Shown: positions 51,329 to 59,935 of the stretch, in pieces
How positions within the stretch are numbered: position 1 is the stretch's first letter
How the letters are laid out: each line of letters begins with the position of its first letter
Source of the DNA: Lysinibacillus fusiformis
GTDB lineage: Bacteria; Bacillota; Bacilli; Bacillales_A; Planococcaceae
DNA: 64,000 nt
Reading direction: 5' to 3'
NCBI GenBank assembly: GCA_030027265.1
Contig: JASENG010000007.1
Span: 1-64,000 of the forward strand
Program-made: the position numbers and the translations under genes
Notes under the pieces: model-generated
Told to the model about the DNA's origin: nothing
The model's input: the letters and a program-made list of their open reading frames with translations, nothing else
The model's database searches: none

Positions 51329-53356
51329 TTATTTAATGGAATTCAGCGCAAGCTGAGTGATAACATTCGCAGACTCTGGTTTGCTGATCAGATAGCCCTG
51401 GATAGCGTCACAGCCATATTCTTGTAAGAGTTGACGCTGTTCCTTCGTTTCCACACCTTCTGCTAATACTGTTAAATTCATAGATTTCCCGAACTGAACC
51501 ATTCCGTGTATTAAACGTTGTGTTTTTTCAGATTGCAGTAGAGAATGAATGAATGTTTGGTCGATTTTCAAAGTTTCAATCGGCAGCAGCTGCATATAGC
51601 GGAAAGATGCATAGCCTGTCCCGAAATCATCGAGGATAAAGACGATGCCTTCATCTTCCAGCTGACGCATTTGTTTAATAATCGATGTCTCGGCCTCTGC
51701 TTCCAATGCAAATTTCTCTGTAATTTCAATTTGTATTAAGTTTGCAGGGCAGTGGGTACTTTCTAAAGTTGAAAGAATAGATTTTGCCATGTTTTTATCG
51801 CGGAATTCGCGAACAGATAAGTTGATTGTAACTTTTAAATCAAGGCCATCTTTATGCCATTTCACCGCTTGTTTACATGCTTCTTCAATGACAAATGACC
51901 CAATATTATTGATTAATCCTGTTTCTTCGGCGATTGGAATTAATTCCTCAGGTTTTACTACACCAATTTCATCATCTTCCCAACGAACTAATGCTTCCAC
52001 TGCCAAAATTTTGCCTGTTTGAATATCAACTTGAGGTTGATAAAAAACTTTTAAATTTTGTTGATCGAGTGCCAGCAATAATCGTTTCTCAACAATGGAT
52101 TTACGATTAATGGCTTTATGTGTTGCATTCGATAAGGAAACGATATTATCCCCGCCAGCTTCACGAACGTTTGCTATCGTCGCAAGGGAAGCTTTCATTA
52201 GATGAGGGAAGGTTGATTGATCCTGTGGAGAACGAGTAATTCCCCCGCTAATAGAAATCGGAACAGCCACATTTCCAGTGTAGATTGGATTTTGTTTTAA
52301 GTAAGTTAAGAAACCTTGAGTGAACCATTCACCAAGTGGTGTGATCACTACAAATTCATGCTCATTGATTCTAGCCATTTCGCTATCCTGGAAGTAAATT
52401 TTCATGCGTTTAGTAAATTCAGCAATTAAATTATCTTCCATTCGATTGTTGTGCAGTTCTTTAATTGTGTAATATTTATCGATACTTATATAAACGAATG
52501 AAAAATGGCGTTTTTCATGAATCATTTCATTCACAATCTGTTCTAGGCGGTGTGCATTCATCAAACCTGTTTCAGGATCGATGTAAGCAATTTTTTCAAG
52601 TTGCTGCTTCATTTTCCGCTCGTTTGTAATATCTTTTTCAAATAAAACAAATTCATAGTTTTTCGTATTAGGTGAATACGTAGGGATAGCTGTCAAATAT
52701 ACCCAATAAGGCGCGCCATCCTTTGTGATTTTTTCTGCTTCGCCTTCCCATATCTGCCCCGAGTTAATAGTTTTCCAAATAGTATCGGTTGCTTTCATGC
52801 TAGTTTCATGATCAGGGAACAGCTGCCAGAATGTCTTTCCTAATACACGCTTTGGCGTCCAGTGACTTGTGTTTAAGAAATTTGTGTTGCAATTAATGAT
52901 AAGCCCCTCGGCATCTACTGTTACCACCATATATGATGAATACAACCCATTAATTAGATCTTTCAAACTTTGTGTAGAGTCATCCATTCGCGTATAGGAC
53001 TCATCAAGAATACAAGTAACTAAAATTAAAGGTTGGTTATTAACAGTAACGTGTGTCGTGATCATCGTTGAATCAATCATTGTATCCGCTTTTGTTACAA
53101 GTTGGACTTTTTCAAAACGTAATGACTCTTTTCCCGATAAAATACTTTGGTATGCTTCTTGTGATAAAGAAGATAGTAGGCTCTCTTTAAGAGCAGAGGC
53201 ATTCATTGAAAAGTCCTCCATTTCATAACCAAAATAGCTTTTGCTTAAATCGTTCCAAATGAGTACTTCTCCATTTTGATTTAGTACAAAAGAAGGGAAA
53301 GGAGACAAATTCACCAGTTTCTCATCGATAGCCATATTTGTATTCTCTTGGCTCAT
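51329..53356 (-). CDS. PAS-PAS-GGDEF-EAL protein, probable c-di-GMP phosphodiesterase
   Basis: A 675-residue cytoplasmic signalling protein. Two PAS domains (about 15-120 and 130-250; QNGEVLIWND, WTPKRVLGKTFWQLFPDH), a GGDEF domain (about 265-410) whose signature is changed to RINEHEFV, and a C-terminal EAL domain (about 430-670) with EALVRW, NLSVREF, EITEKFAL, LDDFGTGYAS and LAEGVETKEQ intact. So it should break down cyclic di-GMP, while the degenerate GGDEF may only bind GTP. Start: ATG 53356 with AGGAG nine bases upstream; the frame is open 11 codons further. No membrane segment. Single gene. Confidence 0.88.
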   Translation of the reverse strand: MSQENTNMAIDEKLVNLSPFPSFVLNQNGEVLIWNDLSKSYFGYEMEDFSMNASALKESLLSSLSQEAYQSILSGKESLRFEKVQLVTKADTMIDSTMITTHVTVNNQPLILVTCILDESYTRMDDSTQSLKDLINGLYSSYMVVTVDAEGLIINCNTNFLNTSHWTPKRVLGKTFWQLFPDHETSMKATDTIWKTINSGQIWEGEAEKITKDGAPYWVYLTAIPTYSPNTKNYEFVLFEKDITNERKMKQQLEKIAYIDPETGLMNAHRLEQIVNEMIHEKRHFSFVYISIDKYYTIKELHNNRMEDNLIAEFTKRMKIYFQDSEMARINEHEFVVITPLGEWFTQGFLTYLKQNPIYTGNVAVPISISGGITRSPQDQSTFPHLMKASLATIANVREAGGDNIVSLSNATHKAINRKSIVEKRLLLALDQQNLKVFYQPQVDIQTGKILAVEALVRWEDDEIGVVKPEELIPIAEETGLINNIGSFVIEEACKQAVKWHKDGLDLKVTINLSVREFRDKNMAKSILSTLESTHCPANLIQIEITEKFALEAEAETSIIKQMRQLEDEGIVFILDDFGTGYASFRYMQLLPIETLKIDQTFIHSLLQSEKTQRLIHGMVQFGKSMNLTVLAEGVETKEQRQLLQEYGCDAIQGYLISKPESANVITQLALNSIK

Positions 53357-53763
53357 TCGTTTCTCACTCCTAAATAGTCGTAAATTCATACTATTTATTA
53401 TAAATATTTAATGGCTAATAGTCACTATTTAAATACTGGTAACTTTTCATTTGAAATTCAAAAGGGTAAAAAGTAACACTGTTATCAAATGGTGTAAATA
53501 AAAATGTAGATAATAGATAAAAGGGACTATTTTAGTTCAAGGGTAGAATATGCTTCTAAGTTTTTAGCGGTTAATGATCATTCTCTTTCTAGAAGCTAAT
53601 AACTTACAACTTTAGAGGGTTGGCAATTATTAGGTGTTGCATTATGCTTATATATTACGGGGCACGAAAGAAAAATAATAAATGACATTGTGATACTTTG
53701 CTGCAAGAAAGGCATCAGGATTATGAATTGTTCATAATGGAATGGTTGTTGGAGGTGCATGTT
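53357..53763. other. Intergenic region before the ABC exporter
   Basis: About 400 bases between divergent genes. I see no ORF with a binding site, no clear consensus promoter and no repeat. Confidence 0.4.
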
Positions 53764-55491
53764 TTGAAAACGGTTTTTTCTTTTGTAAAGCCATATAAAT
53801 GGATTGCATTAATCGCCTTATGTTTGATGTTCGTTGAATTAGTCGTCGAGCTTATCCAGCCTTTAATCATCGCGAAAATAATTGATGATGGGATAATTGC
53901 AAAGGATGTAGGAACCATCGGCTATTGGGGAATTATTTTAGTTATTTTAGCTTTCTCGGCATTTGCAAGTGGCATCATAAATTCCTTTTTTTCATCGCAT
54001 GCAGCACAGAGCTTTGCATTTGATTTAAGAAATGCGCTATTTAGTAAAATTCAATCTTTTACGATGGCAACTTATTTGCGTTTTCCAACTTCAGGATTGA
54101 TTACCAGGCTGACAAGTGATGTGCAGCAGGTGCAATCTGTATTATTTATGAGCTTGCGAATTATGATACGTGCACCATTATCCGCTGTTGGAAGCTTGGT
54201 TATGACATTTATCGTAAATCCTAAAATGGCGATGTTTTTATTAATTGGGACGCCTATTTTAATTGTATTTTTAACGATTGTTGTGAAAAAGGGTGTTCGT
54301 TTATTTAGTGAGGTTCAAAGAAGGCTGGATCGTGTCAATCGTGTGCTTCAGGAAAATCTGCAAGCGATTCGGCTGGTTAAGGCCTATATGCGCGGAAAAC
54401 ATGAATCCAATCGTTTCCAAGAAGTTTCGAGTAATTTGCAGCTCGATACAATGAAGGCGCTGCGCATAATGGAGCTTATTCAGCCGGTATTATTATTTGT
54501 TATGAATATAAGTTTATTAGCAGCTTTATGGTTTGGTTCTATGGATGTCCGGAACGGTGAAGGGCAGGTAGGGGAGCTTGTTGCAGTGGTCAACTATGCT
54601 TTACGGATGACAGGTTCATTTTCGATGTTTGCTTTTATTATTAATGCCATCTCTCGAGCGAAAGCCTCCTCGGAACGAATGGAGGAAATTCTTCTTATAG
54701 AAAAGGGGACTGAAGACTTTTCTGAACGTCCTTTGGAATCACTTTCTAATAATGAAGCCATTCGTTTTGAGCATGTGAGTTTCCAATATCCAAATACGAA
54801 AAAGACAGTCCTTCAGGATATCTCATTCTCTGTTGCACCAGGTGAAAAGCTAGCCATCATGGGGGCGACTGGGGCAGGTAAATCTACACTCCTTAACCTG
54901 CTGCCAAGATTCTACGAGCCTGCACAAGGGGCAATATTCATAAATGGACGGAATATCCGTGACTGGTCATTAAATGAGCTAAGGGCATTTATTGGCTATG
55001 TTCCGCAAAGCTCAATGCTGTTTACAGGTTCGATTTATGAAAATGTAAGCTGGGGTAAAAAGGGTGCGTCCGTGGAAGAAGTAGAACTTGCTGCAACTAA
55101 TGCGCAGATCCATCAAACGGTTGAAAACTTCCCGAAAGGCTATGAAACGAGAGTAGGCCAAAAAGGGGTTAATCTCTCCGGCGGGCAAAAACAGCGTTTG
55201 TCTATTGCGCGGGCTTTAATAAGAGATTCTTCCATATTAATCTTAGATGATAGTACAAGTGCGCTCGATGTCAAAACGGAAACGGCCTTTTGGGATGCCA
55301 TAGAAGGGGAGCAAGCGACTATGCTTGTCGTTACCCAAAAGATTCGAACGGCAAAAGGAGCAGATCGAATTCTATTATTGGAAGAAGGACGGGCGATTGG
55401 CTACGGCACACATAAAGAACTTCTGACAACGAATGCTCGTTACAAGCAAATTGTCATGTCACAACAAGAGCAAGAGGGTGAAGCGCGATGA
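53764..55491 (+). CDS. Heterodimeric ABC exporter, subunit with degenerate ATP site
   Basis: A 575-residue half-transporter: six membrane helices, then an ATPase domain with Walker A GATGAGKST, signature LSGGQKQR, Walker B ILILDDSTSALD and VVTQKIRT at the H loop. The catalytic Glu after Walker B is Asp and the H-loop His is Gln, the usual mark of the non-hydrolysing site in heterodimeric exporters. Start: TTG 53764 with GGAGGTG six bases upstream; the frame is open 22 codons further up without a better site. It overlaps the next gene by four bases (ATGA). Substrate unknown; related systems export drugs or lipids. Confidence 0.9.
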   Translation: MKTVFSFVKPYKWIALIALCLMFVELVVELIQPLIIAKIIDDGIIAKDVGTIGYWGIILVILAFSAFASGIINSFFSSHAAQSFAFDLRNALFSKIQSFTMATYLRFPTSGLITRLTSDVQQVQSVLFMSLRIMIRAPLSAVGSLVMTFIVNPKMAMFLLIGTPILIVFLTIVVKKGVRLFSEVQRRLDRVNRVLQENLQAIRLVKAYMRGKHESNRFQEVSSNLQLDTMKALRIMELIQPVLLFVMNISLLAALWFGSMDVRNGEGQVGELVAVVNYALRMTGSFSMFAFIINAISRAKASSERMEEILLIEKGTEDFSERPLESLSNNEAIRFEHVSFQYPNTKKTVLQDISFSVAPGEKLAIMGATGAGKSTLLNLLPRFYEPAQGAIFINGRNIRDWSLNELRAFIGYVPQSSMLFTGSIYENVSWGKKGASVEEVELAATNAQIHQTVENFPKGYETRVGQKGVNLSGGQKQRLSIARALIRDSSILILDDSTSALDVKTETAFWDAIEGEQATMLVVTQKIRTAKGADRILLLEEGRAIGYGTHKELLTTNARYKQIVMSQQEQEGEAR

Positions 55492-57314
55492 AGTTCATAC
55501 GAAAACCGTTTGGCTATGAACCGGTCTTAACAAAGGAAGATGTGAAAGGGCCTGTACATAAGAAAAAAGGACCGCGTGCAAACAATTGGAAAAATACCTT
55601 ATTGCGTATTTGGAAAATTGTCGATGAAAGAAGAGCGTTGTTAATAGCTGTCTTACTGTTGGTTGTTGTGAGTTCTGCGATGGCTCTTTTAGGACCCTAT
55701 CTAATCGGTCATATGATTGACGAATATGTGTTGAAGCAGAAGTTTGATGGAATGCTTCCGATTATTATTGGATTAGTATTCATCTATATTGTGCTGGCTT
55801 TGTCTTTATTTTTCCAGAACTATTGGATGATCGGTATTGCTCAAGAAACGATTTACCGTATGCGTACCGGTGTGTTTCATCATTTATTGCACTTGCCCGT
55901 TACCTTTTTTGATAAACGCCAGCACGGGGAATTGATGAGCCGGGCAACGAATGATATAGAAACACTTAGTGCAACTTTAAATACTTCATTTATACAAGTG
56001 TTTTCAAGTTTATTGACGTTGACAGGTACAGTGATCGTCATGCTGACCTTAAGCCCGTTGTTAACATTGTTAACGATGCTGATTATTCCCTTAATGTTCA
56101 TGGCGACTCGTTGGATTACGAAAAGAACAGGGAAGCTATTTAAAGAACAGCAAGCTGCCGTTGGTGCTTTGAATGGGATGATTGAAGAGACGATTTCGGG
56201 GCAGCGGGTCGTGAAGGCCTTTTCGCAGGAAGAGCGAGTAAAGGACGAATTTCGCGAAAAAAGTGCGCGTTATCGAAGAACGGGATTTTGGGCACTTACC
56301 TATTCAGGTTTTATCCCAAAGGTGATGAATCTATTAAATAATATTAGCTTTGCGATTGTAGCTGGCATTGGAGGAGTATTGGCCTTTAATGGTCATGTTT
56401 CGATTGGGACCATCGTGATTTTTACGGAGTATTCACGTCAATTTACACGTCCTTTAAACGACTTAGCCAACCAGATGAATACCGTGTTATCAGCCATTGC
56501 AGGGGCTGAACGCGTCTTTTCGATTATGGATGAAAAGGCGGAAGAAGATACAGGAAAAGTAAGTGAAGATCATAAGCTTTTAGGGGAAGTTGAATTTCGC
56601 GATGTTTCATTTAAATACGAATTAGCAGAAGAGGGCTACACACTGCAAAATGTAAGTTTCCATGTGAGACCAGGACAAACTGCAGCGCTAGTAGGGGCAA
56701 CGGGAGCGGGGAAAACAACCATCATGCAGTTGATTACTAGATTCTACGATGTGGAAAGTGGAGAAGTCCTGTTTGATGGTGTAAATGTAAAGGATCTTAA
56801 GAGACAAACTTTAAGAAGTCAAATGGCTTTTGTATTGCAGGATTCATTTCTTTTTGAAGCAAGCGTCTATGAAAACATTCGTTATGGCAGGCTCGATGCA
56901 ACAAATGAAGAGGTGGTGGAAGCCTGCAAGAAGGCAAATGCCCATGACTTTATCATGAAACTCCCAAATGGATACGATACGATACTCACGGCGGATGGCA
57001 GTGAAATTTCACAAGGGCAAAAGCAGCTCCTCTCCATTGCCAGAGCCTTTGTAGCAGATCCGGTAATTTTACTATTAGATGAAGCAACGAGCAGTATTGA
57101 TACCGTGACAGAGCTGAAAATCCAACAAGCGTTGGAAGAACTGATGAAAGGAAGAACAAGCTTCGTCATTGCCCATCGTCTCAATACGATTCGAAGTGCA
57201 GATGTTGTGTTTGTCATGCAACAAGGGCAAGTAATGGAATCAGGGACCCAAAAGGAATTAATGGAGCACAATGGTATTTATGCTAATATGCTTAGTCAAT
57301 CTGGCATTAAATGA
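55488..57314 (+). CDS. Heterodimeric ABC exporter, catalytically complete subunit
   Basis: A 608-residue half-transporter with a 45-residue hydrophilic N-terminal extension, six membrane helices and an ATPase domain: Walker A GATGAGKTT, Walker B VILLLDEATSSID (catalytic Glu present), H loop VIAHRLNTI. Its signature is ISQGQKQ rather than LSGGQ, so it completes the degenerate site of its partner and leaves one good site formed by its own Walker motifs with the partner's LSGGQ. Start overlaps the upstream stop by ATGA. The pair resembles YfiB/YfiC, BmrCD and LmrCD-type exporters. Confidence 0.9.
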   Translation: MKFIRKPFGYEPVLTKEDVKGPVHKKKGPRANNWKNTLLRIWKIVDERRALLIAVLLLVVVSSAMALLGPYLIGHMIDEYVLKQKFDGMLPIIIGLVFIYIVLALSLFFQNYWMIGIAQETIYRMRTGVFHHLLHLPVTFFDKRQHGELMSRATNDIETLSATLNTSFIQVFSSLLTLTGTVIVMLTLSPLLTLLTMLIIPLMFMATRWITKRTGKLFKEQQAAVGALNGMIEETISGQRVVKAFSQEERVKDEFREKSARYRRTGFWALTYSGFIPKVMNLLNNISFAIVAGIGGVLAFNGHVSIGTIVIFTEYSRQFTRPLNDLANQMNTVLSAIAGAERVFSIMDEKAEEDTGKVSEDHKLLGEVEFRDVSFKYELAEEGYTLQNVSFHVRPGQTAALVGATGAGKTTIMQLITRFYDVESGEVLFDGVNVKDLKRQTLRSQMAFVLQDSFLFEASVYENIRYGRLDATNEEVVEACKKANAHDFIMKLPNGYDTILTADGSEISQGQKQLLSIARAFVADPVILLLDEATSSIDTVTELKIQQALEELMKGRTSFVIAHRLNTIRSADVVFVMQQGQVMESGTQKELMEHNGIYANMLSQSGIK

Positions 57315-57415
57315 TTCTACTAGGTAATTACATGTAATTCCTGAAATGCCTTGCGACTGTATGTGCGTTCATCTAAAATGAAAAGCATAAGTTTAAGAAT
57401 CGGAGAGTTTTATAA

Positions 57416-58303
57416 ATGAATCTTTCAATTATTACGCAGTCGTTTCCTATTGATCCGGAAACTTATCATGAAATCAAGAAATTATGCGAGTCGGCACTTT
57501 TATTGGATAAATTTAATTATAGTTCTGTGTTAAATTTGCAGGAATCGCTGCAGTTTAATGTAAAAGGCTTTTTTGTCCTAGCCTATGATAATGAACAGGA
57601 TGAGCTGGTTGGTGCAGCGAGTGCTACTGACCAAATGGGGTTAAATACGTATGAATGGGCAATTTTAGTCTCGCCAATGTACCGTGATATTGGATTAGAT
57701 GAAGCTTTGCTTAAGGTGATTGGCGATGGCTTACATCAGCGCGGAGCTGAGGGAGAATTGGCCTTAGTAATTGAAAACGATACGCCTCGACGCAAATTTG
57801 TAGAAAAATACGGCTATTCTTATAGTTTTTCCGAAGCAACCTTAGAAGCAGAACCGCAAACGTTAGCTTCGTTGGAGTCGCTCGGTTCGCTTCAAATCCG
57901 TGAGTATCTTGAGGTTAAAGACCAAGAAGCATTAATCGGAATTTTTAGCGATGCATTTGGTGATTTGCGTGAAGAATCTATTCAGTTAATTCAATACAAT
58001 TCAATGACTGAAGGCAGAATATTGTGGGTTGCGGAAATAGATGGAGAAATTGTTGGTACAATCACTTCTTCTAAGGAAGGAAAAGCCCAAGCGATTTCAG
58101 CTTTAGCCGTTCATCCGGATAAGCAAGGGCATGGCATTGGAACTGCATTGCTAAATTGGGTCAAGGATTTCGCAAAGCGTAATGGTGATGAAGTTGTTAT
58201 GCTGGATGTAGAACTTGAAAACGAACGAGCACTTGCCGTATATGAAAAAGCAGGATTCATAAAATTGATGCAAGTAGATTACTTTGTTTATACAGGAAAG
58301 TAA
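57416..58303 (+). CDS. Tandem GNAT acetyltransferase
   Basis: A 295-residue protein with two GNAT domains: residues about 1-145 (a degenerate copy, SPMYRDIGLDEALLKVI) and 150-295 with a good acetyl-CoA motif VHPDKQGHGIGTALLNWVKD and closing ALAVYEKAGFIKLMQVDYFVY. Substrate unknown. ATG start; the nearest purine-rich site is GGAGAG about eight bases upstream. Single gene with terminator. Confidence 0.85.
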   Translation: MNLSIITQSFPIDPETYHEIKKLCESALLLDKFNYSSVLNLQESLQFNVKGFFVLAYDNEQDELVGAASATDQMGLNTYEWAILVSPMYRDIGLDEALLKVIGDGLHQRGAEGELALVIENDTPRRKFVEKYGYSYSFSEATLEAEPQTLASLESLGSLQIREYLEVKDQEALIGIFSDAFGDLREESIQLIQYNSMTEGRILWVAEIDGEIVGTITSSKEGKAQAISALAVHPDKQGHGIGTALLNWVKDFAKRNGDEVVMLDVELENERALAVYEKAGFIKLMQVDYFVYTGK

Positions 58304-58309
58304 GGAGAT

Positions 58310-58345
58310 GCCCGTAAATCAACCGTGATTTGCGGGTGTTTTTTT
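58310..58345 (+). terminator. Terminator of the tandem GNAT gene
   Basis: GCCCGTAAATCA pairs with TGATTTGCGGGT (G-U ends), then seven T. Confidence 0.85.
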
Positions 58346-58381
58346 GCGGAGCGAGATTATTGGTCAGGGAAAACTTGGGAA

Positions 58382-58613
58382 GTGTCTAGATTATCGCAAG
58401 GAGTGTCTAGATTGTCACAAAAAGCAGCTGGCGTCTTTATTAATGAGGGGAATTAAGATTTGAAGTAATTTTGAATGATAAATTTATCTGGAATATATTA
58501 ATTTATTGTGATTGAAACACTGTAATTTATGAAGTGTCTAGATTAATTGAAAAAATGTCTAGATTATCGCAAGGAGTGTCTAGATTTTCAAAAAAAGTGT
58601 CTAGATTCCTCCC
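58382..58613. repeat. Array of 21-bp GTGTCTAGATT repeats
   Basis: Copies of GTGTCTAGATT start at 58382 and 58403, then (one as ATGTCTAGATT) at 58534, 58555, 58576 and 58597. Spacing within each group is exactly 21 bases; the variable ten bases between are often ATCGCAAGGA or similar. The core contains the palindrome TCTAGA. The 120 bases between groups have no repeat. A worn set lies at 23241-23297. Confidence 0.8.
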
Positions 58614-58714
58614 CAAAAAAGCTCTGCTTAAAACTATAGAAAGAAGTCGTGATTGAGCATTCCTGTGAATTTGATATAATGAAGGAATGTGAAAAACTAT
58701 TAAAGAGAGGTAAG

Positions 58715-59638
58715 TTGAATAGATTCATGGAAAATGAAAAAAATATGAGTCCCGCAAAACTAATGTGGAAAATGACTCGACCGCATACATTAACGGCGAC
58801 ATTTGCTCCAGTTATTTTAGGAACTGTGATTGCTTTATTTGATACAAAAATTGATTGGCTTTTATTTATCGCCATGATGGTAGCTTGTTTAGCATTGCAA
58901 ATCGCGACCAATTTATTCAATGAGTATTATGATTTTAAGCGTGGCTTAGATACGGCTGATTCGGTTGGGATTGGCGGAGGAATTGTACGACACGGATTAA
59001 AGCCTAAAAATGTACTGACTGTCGCAATTCTACTTTATGTATTAGCGGCAATTATCGGTGTCTATATTTGTGCAAGCAGCAGCTGGTGGCTAGTGGTGAT
59101 AGGATTATTCGGGATGGCTGTAGGTTACCTGTATACGGGAGGTCCTATGCCGATTGCTTATACACCGTTTGGAGAATTATTTGCAGGTGCATTGATGGGA
59201 ACAGGCTTTGTCTTAATTGCTTACTTCATTCAAACTGATGATTTGACGTTAACTTCGGTGTTAATTTCCATTCCTGTTGGTATATTAGTGGGTGGCATCA
59301 ATATGGCCAATAATATTCGAGATATTGAAGAAGATACAAAGGGCGGAAGAAAAACTTTAGCTATTCTTCTAGGCAGAGACAAAGCAATCCAATCGTTGGC
59401 AGCTGCTTTTGTCATCTCGTATCTTTGGATTATCGTCCTGATTGTCATGGGTATGGTAAGTCCTTGGGCATTAGTAGTCCTGTTGAGTGCGAAAAAACCA
59501 ATTTCAGCGATAAAAGGATTTAAAAAAGGTGCAACCGAGCCGCAATTCATGAAAGTTGCGATGAAATCAACGGCGATTACAAATACGCTATTCTCATTTT
59601 TATTATCTATAGGATTATTAATTAGCTATTTATTTTAA
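58715..59638 (+). CDS. menA: 1,4-dihydroxy-2-naphthoate polyprenyltransferase
   Basis: A 307-residue UbiA-type membrane prenyltransferase. It has the first Asp-rich motif NLFNEYYDFKRGLDTAD, the second NNIRDIEEDTKGGRKTLA, and the MenA-like start TRPHTLTATFAPVILGTVIAL. It joins a polyprenyl chain to dihydroxynaphthoate in menaquinone synthesis. Start: TTG 58715 (four bases after AGAGAGG) or ATG 58727 (no close binding site); an in-frame start further up has none either. Terminator follows; no other men genes are in the window. Confidence 0.88.
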   Translation: MNRFMENEKNMSPAKLMWKMTRPHTLTATFAPVILGTVIALFDTKIDWLLFIAMMVACLALQIATNLFNEYYDFKRGLDTADSVGIGGGIVRHGLKPKNVLTVAILLYVLAAIIGVYICASSSWWLVVIGLFGMAVGYLYTGGPMPIAYTPFGELFAGALMGTGFVLIAYFIQTDDLTLTSVLISIPVGILVGGINMANNIRDIEEDTKGGRKTLAILLGRDKAIQSLAAAFVISYLWIIVLIVMGMVSPWALVVLLSAKKPISAIKGFKKGATEPQFMKVAMKSTAITNTLFSFLLSIGLLISYLF

Positions 59639-59643
59639 AGTTG

Positions 59644-59675
59644 AACGTCTCTACGGAAGTAGGGGCGTTTTTATT
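59644..59675 (+). terminator. Terminator of menA
   Basis: AACGTCTCTA pairs with TAGGGGCGTT (two G-U), then TTTATTT. Confidence 0.75.
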
Positions 59676-59710
59676 TAAGTATAAGAAAGTATAAATTTTC
59701 AAGGTTGAAG

Positions 59711-59828
59711 GTCTAGCTCCAGCACCCTAGCCCCTCGAGCGTTTCAACTCCTCCTACGAAGGTAAAGAGCGTCTTCTAGTCGGAGTCTCCAACGCTTTTT
59801 GGGGCTGAGCGAGGGCGCTTGCGCTTTT
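59711..59828. repeat. Dispersed intergenic repeat of the CTAGCTCCAGC type
   Basis: GTCTAGCTCCAGCACCCTAG followed by CCCCTCGAGCG, and at the far end TTTTTGGGGCTGAGCGAGGG CGCTTGCGC. The two GC-rich arms can pair over a long hairpin. I recognise this as a common Bacillaceae intergenic repeat. No ORF. Confidence 0.65.
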
Positions 59829-59872
59829 CTTTAGAATAAAATGTTCATATTAAAAGGGTTATTTTAATTCGA

Positions 59873-59901
59873 TTGATTTTATCTCGAATTCGAGATAAAA
59901 T
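59873..59901 (+). promoter_or_regulatory. Promoter of the ring-cleaving dioxygenase gene
   Basis: TTGATT and TAAAAT separated by 17 bases; the spacer is filled by the MhqR-type operator. Confidence 0.65.
59877..59900. promoter_or_regulatory. MhqR-type operator
   Basis: A perfect 24-base palindrome with core ATCTCGAATTCGAGAT, which is the MhqR box known from quinone-response genes of Bacillus subtilis. It overlaps the -35/-10 spacer and the -10 element, so binding would block transcription. Confidence 0.85.
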
Positions 59902-59935
59902 AACTATAAGAACAGCACGAACAGGGGGAAGGGCA

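Noticed and set aside
58382-58613. Minisatellite inside a coding region
   Set aside because: The array lies between a terminator and the menA start and no frame is open across it.
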